Positions 11,069-23,265 of a stretch of DNA of 64,000 nt are shown here, piece after piece. The stretch is from Martelella lutilitoris (GTDB taxonomy: Bacteria > Pseudomonadota > Alphaproteobacteria > Rhizobiales > Rhizobiaceae), in contig NZ_VCLB01000005.1 in assembly GCF_005924265.1 (NCBI RefSeq), positions 248,001-312,000 of the forward strand, read 5' to 3'. Position 1 is the stretch's first letter. Every line of letters begins with the position of its first letter. Both the position numbers and the translations under genes were made by a program. The notes under the pieces were generated by a model. It did not search any database and was not told the DNA's origin. It worked only from the letters and a program-made list of their open reading frames with translations.

Positions 11069-12730
11069 ATGACTATTACGCTTCAGAAGCCAGATATTAC
11101 CGAACTGAAGCCGCGCATCACCGTTTTCGGTGTCGGCGGCGGCGGCGGCAACGCCGTCAACAACATGATCACGGCGGGCCTGCAGGGCGTCGACTTTGTC
11201 GTCGCCAACACGGACGCCCAGGCGCTGACCATGACCAAGGCCGAACGCGTCATCCAGCTTGGCGTCGGCGTGACCGAAGGTCTCGGCGCCGGTTCGCAGC
11301 CGGAAGTCGGCCGGGCTGCCGCGGAAGAGTGCATCGATGAGATCATCGATCACCTCAACAATACCCATATGTGCTTCGTCACCGCCGGCATGGGCGGCGG
11401 AACCGGCACGGGCGCCGCGCCGATCGTGGCCCAGGCCGCCCGCAACAAGGGCATCCTCACCGTCGGCGTCGTCACCAAGCCGTTCCAGTTCGAAGGCCAG
11501 CGCCGCATGCGTCTCGCTGACGCCGGCATCGAGGAACTGCAGAAGTCGGTCGATACGCTGATCGTCATTCCGAACCAGAACCTGTTCCGGATCGCCAATG
11601 ACAAGACGACCTTCGCCGACGCCTTCGCGATGGCCGACCAGGTGCTCTATTCGGGCGTTGCCTGCATCACCGACCTGATGGTCAAGGAAGGCCTGATCAA
11701 CCTCGACTTCGCCGACGTCCGTTCGGTGATGCGCGAGATGGGCCGCGCGATGATGGGCACGGGCGAGGCATCCGGCGAAGGCCGTGCGATGCAGGCCGCC
11801 GAAGCCGCCATTGCCAATCCGCTGCTTGACGAAACCTCGATGCGCGGCGCTCAAGGGTTGCTGATCTCGATCACTGGCGGTCGCGACCTCACGCTCTTCG
11901 AGGTCGACGAAGCCGCAACGCGTATTCGCGAAGAAGTCGATCCGGACGCCAACATCATCCTCGGCGCCACCTTCGACGAGGAACTGGAAGGCATCATCCG
12001 CGTCTCCGTCGTTGCCACCGGCATCGACCGCTCGATGGCCGAAGGCTATGAGGATGTCCCGGAACCCCGCCGCGAGGCCCGTCCGGAAATCCGCAGCACC
12101 AATGGCGGCCAGAACAATGGCGGCCAGACCTTCAGCCAGGCGCCGCAGCAGGCTGCTCCGCAGCCCGCCCCGCAGCCCCAGCCGCGCGCGGTCGATCCGA
12201 TTGCCGAGACCATCCGTTCGGCCGAAGCCGAAATGGAACGCGAGCTGCAGATGGCCGTTTCCCGTGCGCCGCAGCAGAAGCCGCAGCAGCCGAGCGTGAA
12301 CGTGCAGCCGAAGAGCCAGATCTTCGCAGCCGAGCCGCATCAGCCGCAGGCGCCGCGCCAGCAGGCCCCGAGCCAGCCGGCTCCGGCCCCGCAGCAGGCT
12401 CCGCGCCAGCAGGCCGCCGAGCCGCGTCGCATGCCGGAAGTCGCCGACTTTCCGCCGGTGGTTCAGCCGGAAATGAGCGCCAGCCGTCGCCAGGAGCATG
12501 AAGAGCGCGGCCCGAAGGGCCTGTTCAAGCGCCTGTCGAACACGCTCGGTCGCGGCGATGAAAGCTTCGAGGGCCATCACGAGCAGCAGCCGGCGCCGCG
12601 CCAGCAGGCTCCTCAGCAGCCTCAGCAAAACAATCCTTACGCGCCGCGTCGTGCTCAAGAGCAGCCCGCCGCCCGCCAGGATGACGATCAGTTCGATATT
12701 CCCGCCTTCCTGCGTCGCCAGGCGAACTGA
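11069..12730 (+). CDS. ftsZ: Cell division GTPase FtsZ
   Basis: Tubulin homologue that polymerises into the Z ring. 553 aa, much longer than the 383 aa of E. coli, as is usual in Rhizobiales. The globular domain (about residues 10-325) has [13 protein letters not shown], the tubulin signature [10 protein letters not shown] (about residue 110) and [11 protein letters not shown]. It is followed by a linker of about 200 residues very rich in Pro, Gln and Ala, then the conserved C-terminal peptide [13 protein letters not shown] that binds FtsA and other partners. AGAAGGA precedes the start. A clear intrinsic terminator lies 75 bases after the stop. Confidence 0.98.
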   Translation: MTITLQKPDITELKPRITVFGVGGGGGNAVNNMITAGLQGVDFVVANTDAQALTMTKAERVIQLGVGVTEGLGAGSQPEVGRAAAEECIDEIIDHLNNTHMCFVTAGMGGGTGTGAAPIVAQAARNKGILTVGVVTKPFQFEGQRRMRLADAGIEELQKSVDTLIVIPNQNLFRIANDKTTFADAFAMADQVLYSGVACITDLMVKEGLINLDFADVRSVMREMGRAMMGTGEASGEGRAMQAAEAAIANPLLDETSMRGAQGLLISITGGRDLTLFEVDEAATRIREEVDPDANIILGATFDEELEGIIRVSVVATGIDRSMAEGYEDVPEPRREARPEIRSTNGGQNNGGQTFSQAPQQAAPQPAPQPQPRAVDPIAETIRSAEAEMERELQMAVSRAPQQKPQQPSVNVQPKSQIFAAEPHQPQAPRQQAPSQPAPAPQQAPRQQAAEPRRMPEVADFPPVVQPEMSASRRQEHEERGPKGLFKRLSNTLGRGDESFEGHHEQQPAPRQQAPQQPQQNNPYAPRRAQEQPAARQDDDQFDIPAFLRRQAN

Positions 12731-12804
12731 TCCGTCACGGTCCTGCCGCTTCCCGCCTTAGGGAAGCGCTAACCGTCTTTTCGAAAACCTTCTCGCGAAG
12801 TGAG

Positions 12805-12833
12805 CCCGGTCGCCTCTGGCGGCCGGGTTTTTC
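12805..12833 (+). terminator. Intrinsic terminator after ftsZ
   Basis: CCCGGTCGCC (12805-12814) pairs with GGCGGCCGGG (12818-12827) with one G-T pair and a three-base loop, followed by TTTTT. It closes the main dcw transcription unit before lpxC. Confidence 0.85.
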
Positions 12834-13000
12834 GACTTTCGTAACATACGGAAAGAAACAGTGATTTGGATTCAACGGGGCCAGTGCGTAATTACATGCC
12901 AAGCGCCTGAATCGGGGGCAGCGCACATCGTTGCCGATCCCTCCGGTCGGGGTCTCGCAGCCAGATGTTTTTGAGTAGATGTTGAAATAAGGGCGTGACT

Positions 13001-13939
13001 ATGTCGTCAGGATTTTTCGGTTTGCAGACAACGGTAGCGAAATCCGTCAGGATTTCGGGGATCGGTGTGCATTCGGGCAAGCCGGCGACGATCACGCTGC
13101 AGCCGGCCGAGGCCGACCACGGCATCGTCTTCGAGCGCTATGCCGGTGGCAGGCGGATTTCCTCGTTCCAGGCCGTTTCCGACAATGTCGGGCCGACGGC
13201 GCTGTGCACCGTTCTCGGCGAGCATCCCGGCGAATGGATCGCGACGATCGAACATGTGATGGCCGCGCTCTATGCCTTCGGCGTGGACAACCTTGTGGTT
13301 GCCGTCGAGGGCGGGGAAATGCCGATCATGGACGGCAGTTCGCGGGTTTTCGTCGAGGCTCTGGACGAGGCCGGCATCATCACGCTTCCCGAAAAGCGCA
13401 GCTACCTCAAGGTGACCAAGACCGTGCGCGTCGAAAACGGCGCCGGCTGGGCCGAGTTCACCCCTTATGACGGTACGCGCTTCGAGGTCGAGATCGATTT
13501 CGACACGCCGGTGATCGGCCGCCAGAAATGGACGGGTGACATGAGCGCGGAGACCTTCCGCACCGAGCTTTCGGGCGCGCGCACCTTCGGCTTCATGCGG
13601 GACGTCGAGCCGATGTGGGCCCGCGGCTTTGCTCTGGGGTCCTCGCTGGAAAACTCCGTGGTGATCTCCGACGATAACCGCGTGATCAATCCCGAGGGCC
13701 TGCGCTACGAACAGGAATTCGTGCGCCACAAGACGCTGGATGCGGTGGGCGATCTCGCGATGATGGGCATGCGGTTTGCAGGTTGCTTCCGGTCCTATCG
13801 CGGCGGTCACGCGCTGAACGCGGCCGCCGTGCGCAAGCTTTTCGAAACGCCCGGCGCCTGCGTCATCGTTTCCCCGCGCGGGGCCTTGCCGTTTCGCCTG
13901 CGACAGGGCGACGTGGTTGCGGCCGGGCCGGTTTCCTGA
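13001..13939 (+). CDS. lpxC: UDP-3-O-acyl-N-acetylglucosamine deacetylase
   Basis: Zinc enzyme for the committed step of lipid A synthesis. 312 aa from ATG 13001; GTG 12995 is in frame but AAGGG at 12989-12993 is better spaced for 13001. The zinc ligands are recognisable: the histidine in TIEHVMAALYAFG (about residue 80) and the pair in HKTLDAVGDLAMMG (about 243-247). MPIMDGSS is also conserved. LpxC after ftsZ is the common alphaproteobacterial arrangement. It is flanked by terminators on both sides, so it is probably a single-gene transcript with its promoter in 12834-12990. Confidence 0.96.
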   Translation: MSSGFFGLQTTVAKSVRISGIGVHSGKPATITLQPAEADHGIVFERYAGGRRISSFQAVSDNVGPTALCTVLGEHPGEWIATIEHVMAALYAFGVDNLVVAVEGGEMPIMDGSSRVFVEALDEAGIITLPEKRSYLKVTKTVRVENGAGWAEFTPYDGTRFEVEIDFDTPVIGRQKWTGDMSAETFRTELSGARTFGFMRDVEPMWARGFALGSSLENSVVISDDNRVINPEGLRYEQEFVRHKTLDAVGDLAMMGMRFAGCFRSYRGGHALNAAAVRKLFETPGACVIVSPRGALPFRLRQGDVVAAGPVS

Positions 13940-13965
13940 ACGTAGCGGGTTGTTGCAGAATGAAT

Positions 13966-13995
13966 GCCGGCGGCTCTTCGGAGCGCCGGCTTTTT
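13966..13995 (+). terminator. Intrinsic terminator after lpxC with TTCG tetraloop
   Basis: GCCGGCGGCTC (13966-13976) pairs with GAGCGCCGGC (13981-13990), one bulged G, closing a TTCG tetraloop (C-TTCG-G, an unusually stable type), followed by TTTTT. Confidence 0.9.
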
Positions 13996-14188
13996 CATGG
14001 CCGATGCTGACGGGGCTGCATCCAGAGCGTGTTTTTCCGGATGCGCGACACCCTTCATGGCTGCGGCTCCTCCGCAGAAATTTATCGGATTTTCGGCGAC
14101 GTGAGATTGCTCTTGCCTGCGGGATATGCGTAAAACGTCCTTCGACTTTGAAATGCGATCCACTGACGCTGCAAATGAGGCTCGAAGA

Positions 14189-15049
14189 ATGGCTGGTATC
14201 AAGAAGAAAACCAATGTCGGAGCGTTTCGCGCAGCCGCGCTTCCGGTTGCCATCGTTCTCGGCGCAAGCGTGTTGATGGCGGGATGCTCGCGCGACAAGG
14301 ACGTCGACATCACCACGCTGCAGTATGAAGCCGATCCGCCGCAGCAGCTTTATGACGAGGCGCTTGCCAATATCAATGCCGGCAAGGTCAGCGAGGCGCT
14401 GAGGAAACTCAAGTCCATCCAGGACCAGAATCCGCTTTCCGACTATGCGCGCCAGGCGCTGATCATGCAGACCTATCTGCAGTATCGCTCGCGCAAGTAT
14501 GAAGCCGCCGTCACCTCCGGCAAGCGCTACCTGTCGCTCTATCCGAATTCCAAGGACGCGGCCTATGCCCAGTATCTGGTCGGCCTTGCCTATTCCAAGG
14601 AAATCGTCGACGTGACGCAGGATCAGGCGGTCTCGGAACGCACGATCGATGCCATGCAGAAGGTGATCGACAATTATCCGGACTCCGAATATGTGAGCGA
14701 TGCCCGCGCCAAGATCCGTTACGCCCGCGACCAGCTCGCCGGCAAGGACATGCAGGTCGGTCGCTACTATCTTGAGCGCAAGGACTATGTCGCGGCGATC
14801 TCCCGGTTCAATGCGGTGGTGAACAACTACTCCGACACCAACCAGATCGAGGAAGCGCTGGAGCGGCTGGTCGAGGCCTATTATGCCATGGGCGTGATCC
14901 CGGAAGCGCAGAATGCGGCCTGGGTTCTCGGCCACAACTATCCTGACAGCGCATGGTACGAACGGGCCTACAACCTGCTGAACAAGCAGGGGCTCGAGCC
15001 GAAATCGGCCGGGCGCGGCTCATCCGTTTCCAGTGCAACCCCCAGCTAA
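14189..15049 (+). CDS. bamD: Outer membrane protein assembly factor BamD
   Basis: Lipoprotein of the BAM complex that inserts beta-barrel proteins into the outer membrane (ComL/YfiO). 286 aa from ATG 14189, which has GAGG eight bases upstream; an in-frame upstream ATG at 14126 would put an unsuitable leader before the signal peptide. The signal peptide ends in the lipobox LMAGC with the lipidated cysteine at residue 33. The rest is TPR-like helices, with QQLYDEALANINAGKVSEAL at the first repeat and RSRKYEAAVTSGKRYLSLYP further on. Precedes recN by 30 bases; the two are probably cotranscribed. Confidence 0.94.
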   Translation: MAGIKKKTNVGAFRAAALPVAIVLGASVLMAGCSRDKDVDITTLQYEADPPQQLYDEALANINAGKVSEALRKLKSIQDQNPLSDYARQALIMQTYLQYRSRKYEAAVTSGKRYLSLYPNSKDAAYAQYLVGLAYSKEIVDVTQDQAVSERTIDAMQKVIDNYPDSEYVSDARAKIRYARDQLAGKDMQVGRYYLERKDYVAAISRFNAVVNNYSDTNQIEEALERLVEAYYAMGVIPEAQNAAWVLGHNYPDSAWYERAYNLLNKQGLEPKSAGRGSSVSSATPS

Positions 15050-15079
15050 ACCGCTTTTCGCCAGGGCGCGAACACCACA

Positions 15080-16759
15080 ATGCTAGTCCAGCTTTCCATT
15101 CGAGACATCGTTTTGATCGAGCGGCTGGAACTTGATCTCGGCGGCGGTCTCTCGGTTCTGACCGGGGAGACTGGCGCCGGCAAATCCATCCTGCTCGACA
15201 GCCTCTCGCTCGCGCTCGGCGCGCGCGGCGACGGCTCGCTTGTGCGCCACGGGCAGGAGAGCGGCCAGGTGATCGCCGTGTTCGATGTGGGCATGGACCA
15301 CCCCGTGCGCCTGCTCCTGCGCGACAATGACCTCGATGACGAGGGCGATCTGATCTTCCGGCGGATGCAATCGGCGGACGGGCGCACCCGCGCCTTCATC
15401 AACGACCAGTCGGTGAGCGTGCAGCTGATGCGCCAGGCCGGACGGCTGCTTGTCGAAATCCACGGTCAGCATGACGAGCGCGCGCTGATCGACACGGACG
15501 GGCATCGCAGGCTGCTCGACGCTTTCGGCGGGCTCTCCGCCGATGTGGAGGCCGTCGGCGCGCTTCACCGCGCATGGCGCGATGCCGAGCGGCGCCTTAA
15601 GAAGCACCGCGCCCAGATCGAGGAGGCCGAACGCGAGGCCGATTTCCTGCGCGCGTCGGTGGAGGAGCTTCAGGCTCTTTCCCCGGTTGACGGCGAGGAG
15701 GACGAACTGGCCGAGCGGCGCGCGACGATGATGAAATCGGAGCGGATCGCCGGCGACATTACCGAGGCGCTCGAGTTCCTGAACGGCAATGCCTCGCCCG
15801 TGCCGATGATCGCGTCGCTGGTGCGTCGGCTGGAGCGCAAGTCGCACGAGGCGCCGGGCCTGCTCGAGAACACGGTCAACCTGCTCGATTCGGCGCTCGA
15901 ACAGCTCTCCAACGCGCAGATGGAGGTGGAGGCCGCTCTGGAGCGCGCCGCCTTCGACCCGCAGGAGCTTGAGCGCGTCGAGGAGCGGCTGTTCGCGCTC
16001 AGAGGCGCCGCGCGCAAATACAATGTGCCGGTGACCGAGCTTCCCGCCCTTGCCGAACGCATGGTCGGTGACCTGGAAGAGCTCGATGCCGGAGAGGCGA
16101 AGCTGGAGGCGCTCACCGCAGAGGCCGCGGCGGCGGAAAAGGCCTTTTACGACAAGGCGAGGGCGTTGTCCGGAGACCGCGGCAGGGCGGCCGAACAACT
16201 CTCCGCAGCGGTCATGGCCGAACTGCCGGCGCTGAAGCTGGAGCGCGCGCGCTTTGCTGCCGTGGTCACGAACGATGACGGCAATGCCGGGCCGGAAGGC
16301 ATCGACACGGTGTCCTTCGAGGTGCAGACCAATCCGGGAACGCGGCCCGGACCGATCATGAAGGTGGCCTCCGGCGGCGAGCTCTCGCGTTTCCTGCTGG
16401 CGCTCAAAGTGGCGCTCGCCGACAAGGGCTCCGCGCCGACGCTTGTGTTCGACGAGATCGATACCGGCGTGGGCGGCGCCGTTGCCGACGCGATCGGCCA
16501 GCGCTTGCGCCGGTTGGCCGAAAATGTTCAGGTTCTCTCGGTCACGCACGCGCCGCAGGTGGCCGCGCGCGCCAAAGGGCACTATCTGATTTCCAAGGCG
16601 AGCAATGGCAAGAAGGGCAAGGACGATACGGTTGCAACCCGCGTGGCGGTGATCGGGCCGGAGGAGCGCCAGGAGGAAATCGCCCGCATGCTGGCCGGCG
16701 CCAAGGTGACGGCGGAAGCGCGCGCCGCGGCGGCGAAGCTTTTGTCCGGCGACAGTTAG
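15080..16759 (+). CDS. recN: DNA repair protein RecN
   Basis: SMC-like ATPase acting in double-strand break repair. 559 aa. Walker A is GETGAGKS at residues 29-36, followed by ILLDSLSLALG. The central part is the paired coiled-coil region, rich in Glu, Ala and Arg. The ABC signature ASGGELSRFLLALK and Walker B TLVFDEIDTGVGG lie in the C-terminal ATPase half, and the switch histidine is in VLSVTHAPQVAA. Location between bamD and ligA is the usual one in rhizobia. Confidence 0.97.
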   Translation: MLVQLSIRDIVLIERLELDLGGGLSVLTGETGAGKSILLDSLSLALGARGDGSLVRHGQESGQVIAVFDVGMDHPVRLLLRDNDLDDEGDLIFRRMQSADGRTRAFINDQSVSVQLMRQAGRLLVEIHGQHDERALIDTDGHRRLLDAFGGLSADVEAVGALHRAWRDAERRLKKHRAQIEEAEREADFLRASVEELQALSPVDGEEDELAERRATMMKSERIAGDITEALEFLNGNASPVPMIASLVRRLERKSHEAPGLLENTVNLLDSALEQLSNAQMEVEAALERAAFDPQELERVEERLFALRGAARKYNVPVTELPALAERMVGDLEELDAGEAKLEALTAEAAAAEKAFYDKARALSGDRGRAAEQLSAAVMAELPALKLERARFAAVVTNDDGNAGPEGIDTVSFEVQTNPGTRPGPIMKVASGGELSRFLLALKVALADKGSAPTLVFDEIDTGVGGAVADAIGQRLRRLAENVQVLSVTHAPQVAARAKGHYLISKASNGKKGKDDTVATRVAVIGPEERQEEIARMLAGAKVTAEARAAAAKLLSGDS

Positions 16760-16845
16760 GAAATTCAAAGCTTGCTGACATAAGGTCAGCCCCGGCCATG
16801 CCGAGAAGGCGGGCAAAACGCGCCAAACCAACGGGATTGCCCTTG

Positions 16846-18291
16846 ATGAACGTTTTTCTGGAACACTACTGGCCGCATATTCTGGCGGTCATTTCCTTTG
16901 TCCTCGGTGCGACGGCGGCGATCCACGCCACGATGACCAAGGATGAGGTGCGCGCCGCGATCGGCTGGGTCGGCGTGATCATGCTCTCGCCCATTCTGGG
17001 CGCGGCGATCTATGCCGTGGCCGGGATTAACCGCATGCGTCGGCAATCGGTGCGCGACAAGCGCCAGAGCGTTCCCGATGCGGTGGCCCACGAGGAGCAG
17101 AAGCACAAGATCGACCGCGAGCGGGTCGTAGCCGATCTCGGCCCGCGCATGGGCGGGCAGTGGATGCTGGGCAACACGGTGACCGGCATGCCCGCCACCG
17201 CCGGCAACAAGGTCCGCCTGCTGGAAACCGGCGACGAGGCCTATGCGGCGATGCTGGAAGCGATCGACAAGGCCGAACGCTCCATCCTTCTGGAAACCTA
17301 CATCTTCGACAGCGACGCGATCGGGCAGCGTTTCGTCGAAAGTCTCTCAAACGCTGTCAAGCGCGGCGTCGAGGTGCGCATCCTCGTCGATTCCATCGGC
17401 GCGCGCTATTCGCGCCCGCGCATCACCAAGCTTCTGCGCGCGCATGGCATCCGCGTCGCCACCTTCAACGGCGCGGTTCTCCTCAGGCTGCGGCTGCCCT
17501 ACGCCAATCTCAGGACCCACCGGAAAATTCTCGTCATCGACGGCGAGACGGTGTTTGCCGGCGGCATGAATATTCGCGCTGCCTTCACCGGCCCGAATGC
17601 CGCCCAGGACACGCATTTCATGCTGCGAGGCGCCGCCGTCGCCGATTATTTCACGGTTGCCGCCGCCGACTGGTATTTCGAAACGCATGAGGCGCTGGAC
17701 GGCGAGGCCTGGAGCATTGCCGAGACCTCTTCCGACGAAGGCCCGCTGATCGCCCGCGTCGTGCCCTCGGGGCCGGACCGGAACCTCTCCAACAACAACA
17801 ACATGATCATGGGCGCGCTTTCGGTCGCGGAGGACCGGGTTCTGATCATGTCGCCCTATTTCCTGCCGGATCGCGATCTCGTTTCCGCGCTTGCGACAGC
17901 GGCGCGGCGGGGCGTGACGGTGGATATCATCGTGCCGGGCCAGAACAATCTCGGCCTTGTCGACCGGGCCATGACAGCGCAGTTCGACGAGATCATCGAG
18001 AATGGCTGCCGCATCTGGCGCGACAATGGCCCCTTCAACCATTCCAAGCTGATGACGGTCGACGGAAAATGGTCCTATCTCGGCTCCTCCAACATGGATT
18101 CGCGTTCGCTCAGGCTGAACTTCGAGACGGACATGGAAGTCTTCGACGCAGACTTTGCCGGTGAGATCGAAGCGCGGATCGTCGCCGCGCGTGAGCGCTC
18201 GACGGAAGTGACTCGCAAGGCGCTGAAAAGCCGGCCCTTCGTCTACCGGTTGCGCGACCGGATCCTGTGGCTGGGCTTGCCGTATCTGTAA
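16846..18291 (+). CDS. cls: Cardiolipin synthase (phospholipase D family)
   Basis: Membrane enzyme that joins two phosphatidylglycerols into cardiolipin. 481 aa from ATG 16846. ATG 16798 is in frame and would add a basic 16-residue extension; neither start has a strong ribosome-binding site. Two N-terminal membrane segments (residues about 8-28 and 38-58) precede two PLD domains with complete HKD motifs, THRKILVIDGETVFAGG and NHSKLMTVDGKWSYLGSSN. Both catalytic histidines are present. The following EEP-fold gene starts 50 bases downstream and probably shares the transcript. Confidence 0.9.
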   Translation: MNVFLEHYWPHILAVISFVLGATAAIHATMTKDEVRAAIGWVGVIMLSPILGAAIYAVAGINRMRRQSVRDKRQSVPDAVAHEEQKHKIDRERVVADLGPRMGGQWMLGNTVTGMPATAGNKVRLLETGDEAYAAMLEAIDKAERSILLETYIFDSDAIGQRFVESLSNAVKRGVEVRILVDSIGARYSRPRITKLLRAHGIRVATFNGAVLLRLRLPYANLRTHRKILVIDGETVFAGGMNIRAAFTGPNAAQDTHFMLRGAAVADYFTVAAADWYFETHEALDGEAWSIAETSSDEGPLIARVVPSGPDRNLSNNNNMIMGALSVAEDRVLIMSPYFLPDRDLVSALATAARRGVTVDIIVPGQNNLGLVDRAMTAQFDEIIENGCRIWRDNGPFNHSKLMTVDGKWSYLGSSNMDSRSLRLNFETDMEVFDADFAGEIEARIVAARERSTEVTRKALKSRPFVYRLRDRILWLGLPYL

Positions 18292-18341
18292 TTGAGACCC
18301 AATATAAAAAGGTCAGACCCGAGTTACCGCAAAGTGAAGCG

Positions 18342-21405
<3,064 letters not shown>

Positions 21406-21481
21406 GACGTGCCGTCGCGCTTGTAAAGCGGGCGCGCGCTCTTATCTCCTGAGGTATCAGAACGTGAGACGGAGTGCGGCA

Positions 21482-21967
21482 ATGCGTGGATATCTGGTTT
21501 CCCTCTTTGCGGGGGTGACGCTTCTGGCGACCTCGGCAATGGCCGAACAGGTCGGTGAGGTCGGGGTCGACTGGGTCGGCAATGACATCGAGATCGATGC
21601 GCTGCATGACCCGGAAATCGAGGGCGTGACCTGCCATATCGCCTATTTCGACCGCTCGGTGATCGATCGGCTGTCGAAGGGCAACTGGTTCGAGGATCCG
21701 TCCAATTCCTCCATCGCCTGCCGCCAGACCGGTCCGATCCGGATCGGTGATATCGAACTCGACAAGAACGGCGAGGAAGTGTTCAAGCAGGGCCGGTCGC
21801 TGATCTTCAAGAACCTGGTGATCAACCGGATCTACGACCGTGCCAACAACACGCTGATCTATCTGGCCCATACGCGCGAAATCACCGAGGGCTCGGCGAA
21901 GATGTCGATGTCGACCGTGCCGCTTTACGGCCAGGACGTCGTCTGGGAAAATGGAGCCCCGGAATAG
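21482..21967 (+). CDS. creA: CreA family periplasmic protein
   Basis: 161 aa from ATG 21482, with an in-frame GTG at 21464 as alternative. A cleavable signal peptide (YLVSLFAGVTLLATSAMA) ends at about residue 22. The mature part matches the CreA family in EVGVDWVGNDIEIDALHDPE, VTCHIAYFDR and the Cys in SIACRQTGPI; the two cysteines could form a disulfide. The biochemical role of CreA is not established. Downstream the GFA-family gene starts 28 bases after the stop. Confidence 0.85.
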   Translation: MRGYLVSLFAGVTLLATSAMAEQVGEVGVDWVGNDIEIDALHDPEIEGVTCHIAYFDRSVIDRLSKGNWFEDPSNSSIACRQTGPIRIGDIELDKNGEEVFKQGRSLIFKNLVINRIYDRANNTLIYLAHTREITEGSAKMSMSTVPLYGQDVVWENGAPE

Positions 21968-21994
21968 GCTGAACCCAAACGAGGGAGAGAGACC

Positions 21995-22468
21995 ATCAGA
22001 CTCGATTGCAGCTGCCAGTGCGGAAAGGTGCGCTTTTCCGTGGAAAGCAAAACGCCGGTGCCCTATCAACGCTGCCATTGCAGCATCTGCCGCAAGTCCG
22101 GCGGGGGCGGGGGCTATGCCATCAACATCGGCGCTGATGCCGCAACGCTGGACGTCACAGGTGCGGAGCACAAGCGCTTTTATCATGCCCGCATGCATGA
22201 CGGCGAGAGCGAGGCGGAACGCCATCTCTGCGGCGCGTGCGGGTCGGCGCTCTATCTCTTCGACCCACGCTGGCCGGAGCTCGTCCACCCCGTTGCCTCC
22301 ATCGTCGATACGCCCTTGCCCCGCCCGCCGGAGATCGTGCATATCATGCTTGGCTCCAAAGCCGACTGGGTCGATGTGCCCGAAGGCGAGGGGCATGTGC
22401 ATTATGATGGCTATCCGGAGCTTTCGCTTGAGGACTGGCATCGCCGGCACGGACTGCTGGACGACTGA
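21995..22468 (+). CDS. GFA-family zinc protein with apparent ATC start
   Basis: Glutathione-dependent formaldehyde-activating (GFA/CENP-V) fold protein, 157 aa. Family members begin with a CxC motif a few residues after the start. Here CSCQCGKVRF begins at residue 5 only if translation starts at ATC 21995. GAGGGAGAG (21981-21989) is well placed before that codon. No ATG, GTG or TTG exists in frame between the creA stop TAG (21965-21967) and the motif. A start at GTG 22028 would delete these cysteines. The other zinc-binding motifs, RCHCSICRKSGG and HLCGACGSALY, are intact. Function is unknown beyond the fold; some relatives act on S-hydroxymethylglutathione, most do not. Confidence 0.75.
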   Translation: MRLDCSCQCGKVRFSVESKTPVPYQRCHCSICRKSGGGGGYAINIGADAATLDVTGAEHKRFYHARMHDGESEAERHLCGACGSALYLFDPRWPELVHPVASIVDTPLPRPPEIVHIMLGSKADWVDVPEGEGHVHYDGYPELSLEDWHRRHGLLDD

Positions 22469-22495
22469 GGCCGGATGGCCTGAAGGGAAGAGAAG

Positions 22496-23092
22496 ATGAA
22501 GATTTTCCGGCGTTTGCTCTGGGGCTCGGTGATTGTCGTTTGCGGCCTCATCGTTTGGCTGATCTACGAGATCGGCAAGACCAATGAGGAGATGATGAAC
22601 ATCCCCTTCGGCCCGGAATTCCAGTTGACGGCCGGAGACGGCTCGGTGATCACCCAGGAAGCGCTCAGGGAAAAGCCGACGGCGATCTTCTTCGGCTTCA
22701 CCCATTGCCCGGAAGTCTGCCCGACCACGCTTTACGAAATGAATGGCTGGCTGCACGAGGTCGATCCGGACGGCGACAGGATCAATGCCTACTGGATCAC
22801 CGTCGATCCCGAACGCGACACGCCGGAGATCATGCATCGCTATCTCTCCAATGTGACCGACCGTATCGAGGCGATTTCCGGCGATCCGGATAAGGTGCAT
22901 GAAATGGTCGACGAATTCGGTATCTACTACAAGAAGGTGCCGCTCGATCCGAACGAACCGGACGGCGACTATACCATGGACCACAACGCCTCCGTCTTCC
23001 TGCTTGATGACGGCGGTGTGCTGAAGGGCACGATCGCCTATGGCGAGAACCCGGATGTCGCCATGAAGAAGCTCGAGAACCTGATCGACTAG
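22496..23092 (+). CDS. SCO1/SenC family copper chaperone
   Basis: 198 aa thioredoxin-fold protein anchored by an N-terminal membrane segment (LLWGSVIVVCGLIVWLIYEI), with the domain facing the periplasm. The copper-binding CPEVCPTT motif is at about residues 78-82 and the conserved histidine lies in MDHNASVFLLD. TVDPERDTPE is also typical. The family delivers copper to the CuA centre of cytochrome c oxidase or keeps its thiols reduced. Starts 27 bases after the GFA gene with a GGAAGAGAAG site, so the two may be cotranscribed. A repeat element begins right at its stop codon. Confidence 0.93.
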   Translation: MKIFRRLLWGSVIVVCGLIVWLIYEIGKTNEEMMNIPFGPEFQLTAGDGSVITQEALREKPTAIFFGFTHCPEVCPTTLYEMNGWLHEVDPDGDRINAYWITVDPERDTPEIMHRYLSNVTDRIEAISGDPDKVHEMVDEFGIYYKKVPLDPNEPDGDYTMDHNASVFLLDDGGVLKGTIAYGENPDVAMKKLENLID

Positions 23093-23189
23093 CGCATCGG
23101 CCTGAAAATCGGAATCGATTTTCAGGCCGATGCGTAGATCCAATAGGTTAGAGCGTCCATTGTGCGTCCGAATGGACGCACGGCGCTCT
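23093..23189 (+). repeat. Intergenic double-hairpin repeat, copy 1
   Basis: Two hairpins in tandem. The first is a perfect 19-base inverted repeat (23093-23111 with 23116-23134) with loop GAAT. The second has GTGCGTCC/GGACGCAC (23162-23169, 23174-23181), again with loop GAAT, inside AGAGCG/CGCTCT arms. Related sequences occur at 41701 (inverted) and 50378. It starts at the stop codon of the SCO gene and ends 77 bases before prmA. Confidence 0.85.
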
Positions 23190-23265
23190 AAGGGCTTGCC
23201 TTGGCAGGGGCGCGAGGGTATCGCCGATACTCGAACCTTTTCAGTCTCCAGAGAGGCAGACCGCA

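Noticed and set aside
10814-12658. 614-codon minus-strand open frame opposite ftsZ
   Set aside because: It results from the GC-rich third positions and the repetitive linker of ftsZ; no family resemblance.
12100-12680. GCAGC/CCGCAGC repeats considered as a tandem repeat locus
   Set aside because: They are codons of the Pro/Gln-rich FtsZ linker without exact unit periodicity.
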